A program made the translations under genes and the position numbers. The notes under the pieces were generated by a model that saw only the letters and a program-made list of their open reading frames with translations, was not told the DNA's origin and ran no database searches. Positions 51,773-60,819 of a DNA stretch of 64,000 bases are shown piece after piece. Source of the stretch: Haloplanus sp. HW8-1 (GTDB taxonomy: Archaea; Halobacteriota; Halobacteria; Halobacteriales; Haloferacaceae); contig NZ_CP098518.1 of NCBI RefSeq assembly GCF_023703795.1, positions 2,480,001 to 2,544,000 of the forward strand, in the 5' to 3' direction. Numbering within the stretch: position 1 is the stretch's first letter; each line of letters opens with the position of its first letter.

Positions 51773-52522
51773 ATGAATATGGGACCTCTGAAACGTAGAT
51801 TGGGAGTTATCGCTGACCAGATACGATTGAAAACGGGTGGGCCTCTTCATACAGCGGACATTGGAGACTGGTCGGCGACGTTTTTGACCACGACTCCGAG
51901 AGAATATCATAACGCTCACCGCTACACGGGTGAAAAGGAAGTTCTCAGGGAATTCTTATCCTCTATCAATTCGGACGATGTTGTCCTTGATGTCGGGGCA
52001 AACGTCGGCGTGTTTTCCTGTTTTGCACTTTCTGCGATAGAAGATGGCCACGTAGTTGCCGTCGAACCTCATAAACCAACAGCTGTGCGTCTTCGGACGA
52101 ACCTTGCCCAAAATGCGTCGGAAAATATCTGGACTGTATTTAATCAAGCATTCGGTGACGAGGATGCAATGCAGCACTTTCGTGTTAAAAATGACATGAG
52201 TGGATTTCCCTCGAATCGGGTCGATACGGAGGGGGATTATAAGGTACAGGTCCACCGCCCCGAGACTCTTATTACTGAGGGCAGACTCCCACAGCCAGAT
52301 GTCATAAAAATCGATGTAGAAGGAGCTGAACAGAGGGTGTTGGATGGATTCGGACCGTATCTCTCCGAGGTACGCGAGGCATTTATCGAACTTCATCCGA
52401 CAGCGGGCGTGGAACCGGATTCCATCGAGAGTCGACTGCATCATCATGGGTTTACGATCCATACTCGCACGACTGCAGAAAATGAAGGTACTCCATTGTG
52501 GCATGCCGTTTCTGAACGATAG
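51773..52522 (+). CDS. FkbM-family methyltransferase
   Basis: 249 residues. SAM-binding VVLDVGANVGVFSCFAL (about 70-86), VAVEPHKPTAVRLRTNL, then the FkbM signature DVIKIDVEGAEQRVLDGFG (about 182-200) and AFIELHP. Likely O-methylates a surface sugar. The ATG at 51773 is preferred to the one at 51743: it has a GGAG site upstream. AT-richer codon use than the flanking genes, so probably acquired with this block. Confidence 0.87.
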   Translation: MNMGPLKRRLGVIADQIRLKTGGPLHTADIGDWSATFLTTTPREYHNAHRYTGEKEVLREFLSSINSDDVVLDVGANVGVFSCFALSAIEDGHVVAVEPHKPTAVRLRTNLAQNASENIWTVFNQAFGDEDAMQHFRVKNDMSGFPSNRVDTEGDYKVQVHRPETLITEGRLPQPDVIKIDVEGAEQRVLDGFGPYLSEVREAFIELHPTAGVEPDSIESRLHHHGFTIHTRTTAENEGTPLWHAVSER

Positions 52523-52617
52523 CAGCACGAACTCATCAACAGTATTGCAATACTGAGGGGACGAGGCGTAGTTAGCGGACATATACTGCAGTGGCACGGT
52601 GCCCGTTAAGACCGAAT

Positions 52618-53526
52618 CTACGGGAATTGCCGTTTGAGAACTTTCCCACTTTTCATCACCAGGTCCGATATCGAAAGTTCATCGTACTTGAGTTCCTCGC
52701 AAACGTCGCGCTCTTGAACCGCGTAAGTCCACCCCTTTCGTACTGCATCCCGGAGGGCGCGGAGATGCGCACCCATTGCATCGTGTTCTCTGGCTCGGAG
52801 GCCGAAAAGACCGATACGGTAGAGGCTATGGACGATCGCGGCGTCAGCCGGATAGTATTTCCAGTAGAACCATAGTTTGTTTCGAACACAGTAGTAGATA
52901 CGCAGTGGGGTTAGGTCCGCCTCCCAGTCCCGTTTGTGTACGGTCGTCACTTCCGGAAACGTTCGGAGTGTATACCCGTGACTTAGTAAACTGGCTGCCA
53001 ATTCGAGGTCGTCAACATAAACAAAGTAGTTATCATCGAAATAACCACAGTCCTGCAACGCTTCGCGCCGAGCCATGATTCCACAGCCGATGAACCAAGA
53101 GATCTCCCCTGGTTCGGTGAACAGATGTTTTTCGTCGGGCGCCTTGGGGTGATACACTTGAGGCTGCAACAAGCCGAGGGTTAAATCGGAGCGTTCGAAT
53201 TCGTTCACCAATTCACTCGTCCATTGGGATCCGATTTCTGAATCGTCGTCAAGTAGTGCTATGTACTTTCCCTCCGCCGTTTCGAACCCGATATTCGAGG
53301 CACCAGTCCGACCCAAGTTTGAAGGTAGGCAAATCAACGTCACTTCCGGAAATTCGTCTCTTATTACTTCTCGGGTTCCATCGTCAGAATCGTTATCAAC
53401 CACCAGTACCTCTATTTCGGGATACGATTGGTCTCTCACGGAGTGTAGACATTCCGTTATATATTCGCGGCTATTGTATGTGGGAATAACGAACGAAACA
53501 AGCGGAGGAGCACTCGTAGGATTCAC
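52618..53526 (-). CDS. GT2-family glycosyltransferase
   Basis: 302 residues, GTG start. GT-A fold: VSFVIPTYNSREYITECLHS (about 10-29), VVDNDSDDGT (about 41), IALLDDDSEIG (DDD, about 89-99), and MARREALQDCGYFDDNYFVY with VDDLELA (about 150-172). A C-terminal membrane-proximal helical region follows (about 215-260). Rhamnosyl- or galactosyl-transferase-like; donor not readable. Last gene of the minus-strand group in the AT-rich block. Confidence 0.88.
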   Translation of the reverse strand: MNPTSAPPLVSFVIPTYNSREYITECLHSVRDQSYPEIEVLVVDNDSDDGTREVIRDEFPEVTLICLPSNLGRTGASNIGFETAEGKYIALLDDDSEIGSQWTSELVNEFERSDLTLGLLQPQVYHPKAPDEKHLFTEPGEISWFIGCGIMARREALQDCGYFDDNYFVYVDDLELAASLLSHGYTLRTFPEVTTVHKRDWEADLTPLRIYYCVRNKLWFYWKYYPADAAIVHSLYRIGLFGLRAREHDAMGAHLRALRDAVRKGWTYAVQERDVCEELKYDELSISDLVMKSGKVLKRQFP

Positions 53527-53718
53527 TATAGTTACAGCTGTTGCCTTGCAATGTATTTCAATTTTTTCGACTAGCTCAGCGTGACATTATCACGGATCAG
53601 CAAACGATAGTTCGACGTCGAGACTGTCCTGTTCGGCTACAGTGCGGACAGGATCACAACTCCAACATGTTTCTCGGTCGTTACGGGTGCTCCAAGTTGG
53701 TACACCGGCTGTATCGTA

Positions 53719-55134
53719 TTACTCCGATCTCATTGCGACTATTCTAAAGGCGAGCGAGCGTAACTCACTCGAAGCCAAGGAAACAACTGAGAAGTACACA
53801 CCAGCGGCTACGATTATTTGGGCGACTATGCCGATCGAGGATTCCGGTAACCAGACCGTTCGAAGGATAACTAGTGAGAGTCCCATCACCGCCGCACTCA
53901 CTAGCTGCGAGAGTATCGACCGATGAGAGACGTTCAATCGAATTTCGCTGGCGACGATTTTGTACGCCATCCCTGCGCTCACACTGATCGAAATAACCGT
54001 GGCAACCGCTGCTCCGACCTCGTCGAATCGAGACACGAGCAGGACGTTCAGCGTGACATTGAGTGCGATAAAGAGAACCGATATTCTGAATGACCGGTCC
54101 GGTTTGTCCAATGCATTTATCGCGCTCATGAGGAGAATTTCGAAAGATTGGGCGATGCGTGCCGTGGCGAGGATGACCAGTATCCAGAACCCTGCCGCAA
54201 ATTCGGGTCCATAAATTCGCAACACGTCTGTTCCAAGGATCGACACACCGATAACCCCCGGAAAAGCGAGTAACCCGGCGAACGTAATCGCACGTCTGAG
54301 AGTCTCCTCTACACGATCGAGATCGCCTGCTGACGCATGTTGACTCATATCGGGAAACGATACCTTGGCCATCGCACTCGGTAAGAGGATCAGCAGAGCG
54401 CTAATTCGCCATGCGATCTCATATATGCCGACCGAAGACGCAGAAACAAAAAAACCGAGTACGATCGTATCCATCCAAGCAAATGATCTCGTTTTGATCG
54501 CTCCCGCCCACGTGTATTTGCCGAATTCGTAGAGGGAGCGAAAGTGGTCTCGAGAAACACGCTGAATCGAAAGAGAAACAGTGTAAAATGCGACGGCGAT
54601 AGTTACCACCGCGGCGACGATCTCTCCGATTAAGAGAGAGAGTAATCCAACGCTGGCAGCGGCTAATCCAACTTGAGACAGTGATTGTAGAATATACCAT
54701 CCCCCTTCATAGAAGCTGGCAATATCCAACTTCTGTTCGCTACGTAGGGCTGCCAACATGAAGGTACTCACGACGTTCAGGAAGAAGATCGCGACGACGA
54801 ATTTGGTTGCGGGAAAGCCAACGTATTCACGAATGTATTGGTGGGCGCCCAGTGTGACGGCGGATAGGAGCAAGCAGAGTGTTACTAATGTAATCAAGCC
54901 AGCAGTGAAAAACGCATCAGGTTCGTCGCCTTCGCTCACTCGCTTTGACATCGCTCCGTGAACACTCAGACAGGGGATCTGCAGCCAACTAACGACCGCC
55001 ATCACGAGGAAATACTTTCCAAGCGTGTCCGAACCGAGGAACCTAGCGAGAAAAACGATGGCTACGAACCCGATCGCTGTCTGAACGATCTGAATCCCAA
55101 ATTGAATTCCAGAAGATCGAGCTAGCTTGGCCAT
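53719..55134 (-). CDS. polysaccharide flippase (Wzx-type), intact
   Basis: 471 residues with about 14 membrane segments, MATE/Wzx superfamily. N-terminal MAKLARSSGIQFGIQIVQTA, loops GDEPDAFFTAG and AWMDTIVLGFFVSASSVGIYE, and long hydrophobic runs to the end. Would move a lipid-linked glycan to the outer face of the membrane. It aligns with the amber-interrupted flippase at 43332-44735 over its length and may supply that function. Confidence 0.88.
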   Translation of the reverse strand: MAKLARSSGIQFGIQIVQTAIGFVAIVFLARFLGSDTLGKYFLVMAVVSWLQIPCLSVHGAMSKRVSEGDEPDAFFTAGLITLVTLCLLLSAVTLGAHQYIREYVGFPATKFVVAIFFLNVVSTFMLAALRSEQKLDIASFYEGGWYILQSLSQVGLAAASVGLLSLLIGEIVAAVVTIAVAFYTVSLSIQRVSRDHFRSLYEFGKYTWAGAIKTRSFAWMDTIVLGFFVSASSVGIYEIAWRISALLILLPSAMAKVSFPDMSQHASAGDLDRVEETLRRAITFAGLLAFPGVIGVSILGTDVLRIYGPEFAAGFWILVILATARIAQSFEILLMSAINALDKPDRSFRISVLFIALNVTLNVLLVSRFDEVGAAVATVISISVSAGMAYKIVASEIRLNVSHRSILSQLVSAAVMGLSLVILRTVWLPESSIGIVAQIIVAAGVYFSVVSLASSELRSLAFRIVAMRSE

Positions 55135-55307
55135 TTAGAGATCAGATCAGTTCCCTTCGTTCTGTTTTGTTTTTTCGGTGTATTGTAGTCGTCCCCGCAT
55201 GGGGAGGATCGACGATAGTTTCCGATCAGCACCTCCGCCCATCGAAGGTTCGCGAATATTTGGAATGGCTACGCCAAAATTTCTGATCAACCGACATGAG
55301 CAGCCGA

Positions 55308-56237
55308 TTACTGTAGCGCCCGGAATTTATCTGCGAGTTCTTCTACCCCTTGGTCGATCGTATAACACGTTTCGAATCCTTCATTCCTGATTTTCTCGTC
55401 GCTCACGACGTATGAGAGTTGATTGAGTTGTTCGGCCTCCGTATAGCCAATGTTGACGTCCGGGAAGTGGCGTTTGATAGCATCGACGATATCCTGCAAC
55501 CGGCCGTTCTGTCCGACCACATTATAGGCTTCGCCGTCACCGAGAGAATCAGCCGCGAACATCATCGACCGTACGGAATCTTGGACGTGGAGGTACGGTC
55601 GTTTCTGGTTCTCCGCCCCCTCGTAGACTGTCAGGGGTTGGCCGGATGCCGCGAGGTACGCGAACTTATCAACTACAGTATCGAACCGCATTCCGGTTGT
55701 CCACCCGTACACTGTTCCGAGACGAAGGCCAGTCACGCCCATCTCTCCCCCATATCGATCGAATATCTCTTGCTCGGCCTCAAGTTTCGCCTCACCGTAC
55801 GGTGACTCCGGATCACAGTCGAAATCCTCCTTGATCTTCTCTTCAGTCGTCCCATAGACCGAACAGGTGACAGCGTTGACAAACTGATCCACGCCGGCAT
55901 CTTTAGCCGCTTCGAATACGGTTAGGGAACCCTCATAATTCACATCCCAAGTCTCCTCAGGAATATCGAACGTCTGGGGTGCATTGGTGATCGCTGCCAA
56001 GTGGAACACCGTATCGACTCCCTCCATGAGATCTCGGACGAGTTCTGCGTCTCGGATGTCTCCCTCCACGAAGTTGTATTTCGTGTAGGAGGGTAGATCC
56101 CACAATGCGTGGAATCGAGGCTGTCGAAGGTTGTCTAGGATCCGAATCTCCTCGTTCGAAAAGGAGGGATGGTCGGGAAGCTCTCGAATGAGACGGGAAC
56201 CGAGATAGCCAAGTCCCCCTGTAACGAGTACGGTCAC
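55308..56237 (-). CDS. NAD-dependent epimerase/dehydratase
   Basis: 309 residues, GTG start (VTVLVTGGLGYLG). Extended SDR: cofactor loop GGLGYLG, FHLAAITNAP (about 77), TCSVYG and SPYGEAKLEAE (YxxxK, about 143-153). GLRLGTVYGWTTG (about 167) and ENQKRPYLHVQDSVR are typical of UDP-glucose 4-epimerase-like enzymes. It lies in an operon downstream of the RmlA-type gene and a zinc ribbon. Substrate not assignable; not a clear dTDP-glucose 4,6-dehydratase. Confidence 0.87.
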   Translation of the reverse strand: MTVLVTGGLGYLGSRLIRELPDHPSFSNEEIRILDNLRQPRFHALWDLPSYTKYNFVEGDIRDAELVRDLMEGVDTVFHLAAITNAPQTFDIPEETWDVNYEGSLTVFEAAKDAGVDQFVNAVTCSVYGTTEEKIKEDFDCDPESPYGEAKLEAEQEIFDRYGGEMGVTGLRLGTVYGWTTGMRFDTVVDKFAYLAASGQPLTVYEGAENQKRPYLHVQDSVRSMMFAADSLGDGEAYNVVGQNGRLQDIVDAIKRHFPDVNIGYTEAEQLNQLSYVVSDEKIRNEGFETCYTIDQGVEELADKFRALQ

Positions 56238-56253
56238 CTTGTATGCTGACCGG

Positions 56254-56436
56254 TTACTCCGATTTGTACTTTTCCTTATTGTCCAATACGTAGTTCCGAT
56301 CGTCTTCGGGGAGGTCATCGAATCGGAGGACGGACTCACAGTCCATCCGGGGACATTTCATCACGCGCTGTTTCTCAAGGACGTTTTCAGCCACGATGGT
56401 TCCACAGTCGGGGCAGCGAAGTGTGATGATCTGCAT
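56254..56436 (-). CDS. 60-residue zinc-ribbon protein
   Basis: CPDCGTIV (about 8-15) and CPRMDCESVLRFDDL (about 28-42) provide a CxxC and a CxxxxC pair for one zinc. A short acidic, Lys-rich tail follows. It sits two bases after the nucleotidyltransferase stop and 16 before the epimerase start, so it is translated within the operon. Its role in sugar metabolism is unknown. Confidence 0.75.
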   Translation of the reverse strand: MQIITLRCPDCGTIVAENVLEKQRVMKCPRMDCESVLRFDDLPEDDRNYVLDNKEKYKSE

Positions 56437-56438
56437 GG

Positions 56439-57515
56439 TTATATTTCGAGCGATGAGTTCTCTCCGACGACCAATTTATCACCCTCGGGCCGTCGTCGCT
56501 CCTTCGAAGTGACCGTCGCGTCGTAACCGAGGAGACTATCTACGATTTTTCTATCGGCTGCGATCTCGTTTTTGCCCATTGCGACACTGGCTTCGATATG
56601 AACGTTGTCCACGAACGAGTCGTCGCCGATGCTGGTGAAGGGTCCAACGTACGCGTCCGACCCGATGATCGTGCTTTCCCCGATGGATACCGGACCTCTG
56701 ATGACTGCGCCTTGCTTGATGACGCTGTTTTCTCCGAGTTCGATGCGGCCGGTCACCGTGTCCTCATCTTCGATCGTCCCGCGCACGTCGGACTGTATCT
56801 CGTCCAAAACCAAACGGTTCGCGTGGAGAACATCACTCGGCTTCCCGGTGTCCTTCCACCAGCCATGCACGATGTGTGACTGGACTCGGTTTCCGTCCTC
56901 CAGAAGTCCTTGGATGGCGTCGGTTATTTCGAGTTCACCCCTCCATGAGGGTTCGATTCGTTCGATCTGGTCGAAGATCGCAGGTGTGAACACGTAGACG
57001 CCGATAAGTGCGAAGTTCGACGGCGGATCGTCCGGTTTCTCAATCAGATCGACAATATCACCCGTCTCCTCGTCAACGTCGACGATGCCGTAACGACTTG
57101 GTTCGTCGACCTCCTGCAACCCGATTCCTGCCGCATATTGCTCGGGGTCGAAATCATCGATGAGATCGCCAATCCCGTCTCGCATCAGGTCATCACCAAG
57201 ATACACGACGAACGGATCGTCAGCCACGAATTCCCGGGCACATCCGACGGCGTGGGCGAGGCCGAGAGGTGCACCCTGGACAATGTATGTGATATCGACA
57301 CCGAACTCCGTTCCGTCACCGAGGTGTGCTTGTATCGTATCACGTCCCTTGTCCCCGAGAATTATCCCGATCTCGGAAATACCGGATTCTCTGAGGTCGT
57401 CGATCGCATATTCGATAACGGGCTTGTTCGCGATCGGAACCAGCTGCTTTGGCCCCGTGTGGGTTATCGGTCGGAGACGGGATCCTGTCCCGCCTGCAAG
57501 TATGACGCCCTTCAT
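56439..57515 (-). CDS. rfbA: glucose-1-phosphate thymidylyltransferase (long RmlA type)
   Basis: Forms dTDP- (or UDP-) glucose from glucose 1-phosphate. 358 residues. Signature MKGVILAGGTGSRLRPITHT (about 1-20), GPKQLVPIANKP (catalytic Lys, about 21-32), YLGDDLMRDG, IEKPDDPPSN and GWWKDTGKP (about 224). C-terminal left-handed beta helix (about 245-340, GENSVIKQGAVIRGPVSIGE). It starts the minus operon and is divergent from RmlC at 57695. Confidence 0.92.
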   Translation of the reverse strand: MKGVILAGGTGSRLRPITHTGPKQLVPIANKPVIEYAIDDLRESGISEIGIILGDKGRDTIQAHLGDGTEFGVDITYIVQGAPLGLAHAVGCAREFVADDPFVVYLGDDLMRDGIGDLIDDFDPEQYAAGIGLQEVDEPSRYGIVDVDEETGDIVDLIEKPDDPPSNFALIGVYVFTPAIFDQIERIEPSWRGELEITDAIQGLLEDGNRVQSHIVHGWWKDTGKPSDVLHANRLVLDEIQSDVRGTIEDEDTVTGRIELGENSVIKQGAVIRGPVSIGESTIIGSDAYVGPFTSIGDDSFVDNVHIEASVAMGKNEIAADRKIVDSLLGYDATVTSKERRRPEGDKLVVGENSSLEI

Positions 57516-57694
57516 AGAAGCTCGTGACGTTCAAGAAGCCAGGTGCAATATAAACCTTCGGCAACGAATACCCAACACTGTGTTTTTGAACAAGCCCGCG
57601 CCCCTCCGTGGGTTTGGAGCGGTAGTGCGTACAGCCGAAAGCGATAGACGGCACGCGAGAAACTGTTATGGCGTGCGAGAGCAGTCCCAGATGT

Positions 57695-58249
57695 ATGCCG
57701 TTTGAATTCGAACGGACGGATATAGCCGATGTCGTCGTCGCAACGCCTCAAATATTCTCGGACGAGCGTGGATACCTGCTCGAAAGCTATGACAGAACGG
57801 TCTTTGAGGAGGTCGGGATAGACGATGATTTCCAGCTTGCTTTCTACTCACGGTCGCGTTCTAATGTGCTTCGGGGACTACACATGCAGGTCGAACCAGC
57901 CGAGCAGGCGAAACTCGTCCACGTCAGTCAAGGGAGCGTATTCGACGTGGTCGTCGATCTCCGTGGGAGCTCCGATACGTTCGGAGAACATGTCGTCCGC
58001 ACGCTTTCGGGTGATAACAAGGAGATTCTGTACGTACCCGAGGGTTTTGCACACGGATATTTGGTGCAAGAAGACGACACGGTGGTGCACTACAAGGCAT
58101 CCGCTCCGTATTCTCCCGAAAACGTCGAGGGGTTAGCATGGGATTCCCAAACCCTCGATGTCGACTGGCCAACGGACGGAGAGCCAATACTGTCCGACCA
58201 GGATCAGGAATGGCCGACGCTCCGGGAGTGGCGAGCGAGGCGGACTTGA
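57695..58249 (+). CDS. rfbC: dTDP-4-dehydrorhamnose 3,5-epimerase (RmlC)
   Basis: 184 residues, cupin fold. VLRGLHMQVEPAEQAKLVHV (about 59-78, catalytic His), SVFDVVVDLR (about 81-90, Asp), LYVPEGFAHGYLV (about 119) and VHYKASAPYSPENVEGL (catalytic Tyr) give the full active-site set. Start ATG 57695 (MPFEFERTD) is the family norm; 57668 would add nine residues. The next gene of the pathway lies 97 bases on. Confidence 0.9.
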   Translation: MPFEFERTDIADVVVATPQIFSDERGYLLESYDRTVFEEVGIDDDFQLAFYSRSRSNVLRGLHMQVEPAEQAKLVHVSQGSVFDVVVDLRGSSDTFGEHVVRTLSGDNKEILYVPEGFAHGYLVQEDDTVVHYKASAPYSPENVEGLAWDSQTLDVDWPTDGEPILSDQDQEWPTLREWRARRT

Positions 58250-58346
58250 CCGCCCGTCCGTGTCTATCGAAGCGCGGTCGCAGTGAAAATCGCACGAGGA
58301 CCCGTTCGGATTCGAGAGTCGAAGTACTATTGTCCCCTCCGCGATA

Positions 58347-59588
58347 GTGAAACGTATGAGCGACGATACCGAGGTACGACAAGAAGAGGGGGAAGTAGAA
58401 CGTGTACTCTACGCAAAAGCAACGTACGATGAGGCAGAAAAAGAGGCGGTTCAGGATGTACTCGAGACACCCGAACGTCTCGTGGGTGGGGACTACACTG
58501 ATGAGTTTCAGGAGAAGGTAGCCAAGCGCTTCGGGAAGACACACGGAGTGATGACCAATTCCGGCTCTTCCGCCAATATGTTGGCACTCACATCACTTAT
58601 GCTCTCAAAGGGTGCGGAGATCATCACACCCATCACTACCTTTTCCACGACGGTTGCCCCGATCGTACAGAACGATCTTATTCCCGTGTTCATCGATATC
58701 GATGTCGGGAGTTATCAGATCCAGATCGACAAAATAGAGGCAGCGATCACGGCGGATACCGAGGCGATCATGATTCCTGCACTGGCCGGAAACATCCCCA
58801 ACTGGCCGCGACTTCGTGCAATCGCGGACGAACACGATCTCTATCTCATCGAGGATTCCTGTGACACGATCGGAGCGAGGATACAGGGCGAGCCGACGGG
58901 AGAGTTCACGGACGTCTCCACGACGAGTTTCTACGGATCTCATATCATAACGGGGTTTGGAGGAGGTGGAATTGTCTGCTTCCATAGGCAGGAATACGCC
59001 GACAAGGCCAAGAAATTCCGCGCGTGGGGTCGAAAGTCAGCCGTTGATGAAAATGTCACCATCGACGAGCGGCTCGAAACCCAACTTGGCGATATCTCCT
59101 ACGACTCGAAGTTCGTTTTCGACGAGGTCGGATACAACTTCCTCCCGCTGGAGGCCAGCGCAGCATTCGGAGTTGAGCAGTTGAAGAAACTGGACGATTT
59201 CGCCGAACGGCGGCGGGAGAACTTCCAGCGTCTCTCGGAATTCTTCCGGCAATACGACGAGTGGTTTGTTCTCCCCGAGGAGCGCGACGATGTCGAAACC
59301 GCTTGGCTGGCTTATCCCCTCACAATCACCGAGGAAGCTCCGTTCGACCGCGTTGACGTCGTCAAATACTTGGAAAACAACGATATTCAGACCCGCTCTC
59401 TCTGGACTGGAAACATTCTACGTCACCCCGGATTCGAGGACATCGAGTGCCGGATCCCGTTCGAAACGCCGAACGCGGACCACGTGATGAAAAACGCGTT
59501 CGTGATCGGTTGTCATCAATCTCTTACGAATCGAAAACTCGATTACGTCGAGCAGACATTTGAAGAATTTTTCGAATCCGCGACATAA
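58347..59588 (+). CDS. DegT/DnrJ-fold enzyme with His in place of PLP Lys
   Basis: 413 residues, aspartate-aminotransferase fold of the sugar DegT/DnrJ/EryC1/StrS group. TNSGSSANMLALTSLMLSKG (PLP-phosphate loop, about 70-89), LIEDSCDTIGA (about 170) and SFYGSHIITGFGGGG (about 193-207). In aminotransferases this last motif has a Lys that binds PLP (about SFHPVKNITTGEGG); here the matching residue is His, as in the 3-dehydratases ColD and E1 (RfbH). It is therefore more likely a PLP/PMP-dependent sugar 3-dehydratase than a transaminase. The E1 iron-sulfur Cys set is not evident. The following gene starts at the next base. Confidence 0.82.
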   Translation: MKRMSDDTEVRQEEGEVERVLYAKATYDEAEKEAVQDVLETPERLVGGDYTDEFQEKVAKRFGKTHGVMTNSGSSANMLALTSLMLSKGAEIITPITTFSTTVAPIVQNDLIPVFIDIDVGSYQIQIDKIEAAITADTEAIMIPALAGNIPNWPRLRAIADEHDLYLIEDSCDTIGARIQGEPTGEFTDVSTTSFYGSHIITGFGGGGIVCFHRQEYADKAKKFRAWGRKSAVDENVTIDERLETQLGDISYDSKFVFDEVGYNFLPLEASAAFGVEQLKKLDDFAERRRENFQRLSEFFRQYDEWFVLPEERDDVETAWLAYPLTITEEAPFDRVDVVKYLENNDIQTRSLWTGNILRHPGFEDIECRIPFETPNADHVMKNAFVIGCHQSLTNRKLDYVEQTFEEFFESAT

Positions 59589-60479
59589 ATGGAACTGTTA
59601 GTTACCGGCGGTTCGGGGATCGTCGGCTGGGATCTAGTTCGGCGTGCATCGAACGCCGGTTACGATGTCACCTACACGCGGTATTCGACCGAACCATCCG
59701 CCGATGTGGACACCAGCACCGAGTCGCACTATCTCGATGTTCGTGATGACGACCGCGTTCGAGATCTCGTAAACGATCTAAAACCGGATATCATCGTTCA
59801 TGCAGCTGCGATGACCAACGTCGACGAATGTGAACGAGATCCAGAGCGTGCAACTGCGATCAACGTCCGGGGAACGGAGCACGTCCTTGCTGCTGCGGAA
59901 GCGGTTGACGCTAGGCTCGTATTTTTTTCGACGGGATTCGTGTTCGACGGCAACGGTGACTCCTTCGTCGAGGATAGCCCACGCAACGCCGTGAACCACT
60001 ACGGCGAGACAAAAATTAGAGGCGAAGACCTGATCCTCGATTCTACAGTCGACTCTACGATATGCCGTATCGACCAACCGTACTGCTGGTCGGCCTCCTG
60101 GCAGACACCATCGTTCGTCGAGTGGGTTCTGAATCGTCTCGACAGTCGCGACTCTTTCCAAGTCTTCAGTGACTGGTACAATACACCCGTCTACGTTCCG
60201 GACTGCAACGAGGCCGTCTTGAGACTCCTGAAGGACGGGCACACGGGGACCTTCCACGTTACTGGTTCCCAGTATACGAGTCGATATGATTGGGCGGTCA
60301 AGATAGCGGAGACGTTCGGATATGCTCCCGATATCGTGAAGACAGGATGTTCGGACGACGTCGACCTGCCTGCAGACAGACCGAACAATCACCTATCAAA
60401 TGAAAAGATACGTGAAGAAGCGGGAATCGCGTTCCGGACACTCGAAGTAGGGGCACAAGAGATGCTGAACAAGCAATAA
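59589..60479 (+). CDS. rfbD: dTDP-4-dehydrorhamnose reductase-like (RmlD)
   Basis: 296 residues, extended SDR. MELLVTGGSGIVGWDL, HAAAMTNVDECERDP (about 71-85, RmlD hallmark), INVRGTEHVLAAAEA, FFSTGFVFDGNG (about 114) and NAVNHYGETKIRGE (YxxxK, about 133-146). PYCWSASWQTPSFVEWVL is a divergent substrate region. It directly follows the DegT-fold gene (ATG right after TAA). Could reduce a 4-keto sugar other than dTDP-rhamnose given the partner enzyme. Confidence 0.88.
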   Translation: MELLVTGGSGIVGWDLVRRASNAGYDVTYTRYSTEPSADVDTSTESHYLDVRDDDRVRDLVNDLKPDIIVHAAAMTNVDECERDPERATAINVRGTEHVLAAAEAVDARLVFFSTGFVFDGNGDSFVEDSPRNAVNHYGETKIRGEDLILDSTVDSTICRIDQPYCWSASWQTPSFVEWVLNRLDSRDSFQVFSDWYNTPVYVPDCNEAVLRLLKDGHTGTFHVTGSQYTSRYDWAVKIAETFGYAPDIVKTGCSDDVDLPADRPNNHLSNEKIREEAGIAFRTLEVGAQEMLNKQ

Positions 60480-60819
60480 CGGTACGTTTCCGATACTGAT
60501 CGACGAGTGAGTGTCCGCCGTTCCTGCTATTCGTCGTCTCGGGGTGTCGCTGGGCCCGCGTACGAGTAATCATCCTCCGTGCAGGGAGCGTGATCAGAAC
60601 TGCTTTGTGGACCCGCTCTTGCAGATCCTCTATTTCGCACCGATCGAAATGGTGGACTGCGATCAGAAACCAAAACCGGAGGTACTCTGAACGGGGTCAC
60701 GAGGGCACGCGACGAGAGCGGACCGTCTCGGAGCCTTACGGTGTCGGGTTTGATTGTGGTAGACGTCATCGTACGCCCATCACAGGACGGGGTACGATCG
60801 GCATATCGGGTTTCAACCG
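60480..60819. other. intergenic, no gene recognised
   Basis: 340 bases between two convergent genes. Frames of 60-130 codons occur on both strands without motifs. On the minus strand a short tail YSYAGPATPRDDE before a stop at 60527 looks gene-like but has no support further upstream. Confidence 0.35.
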
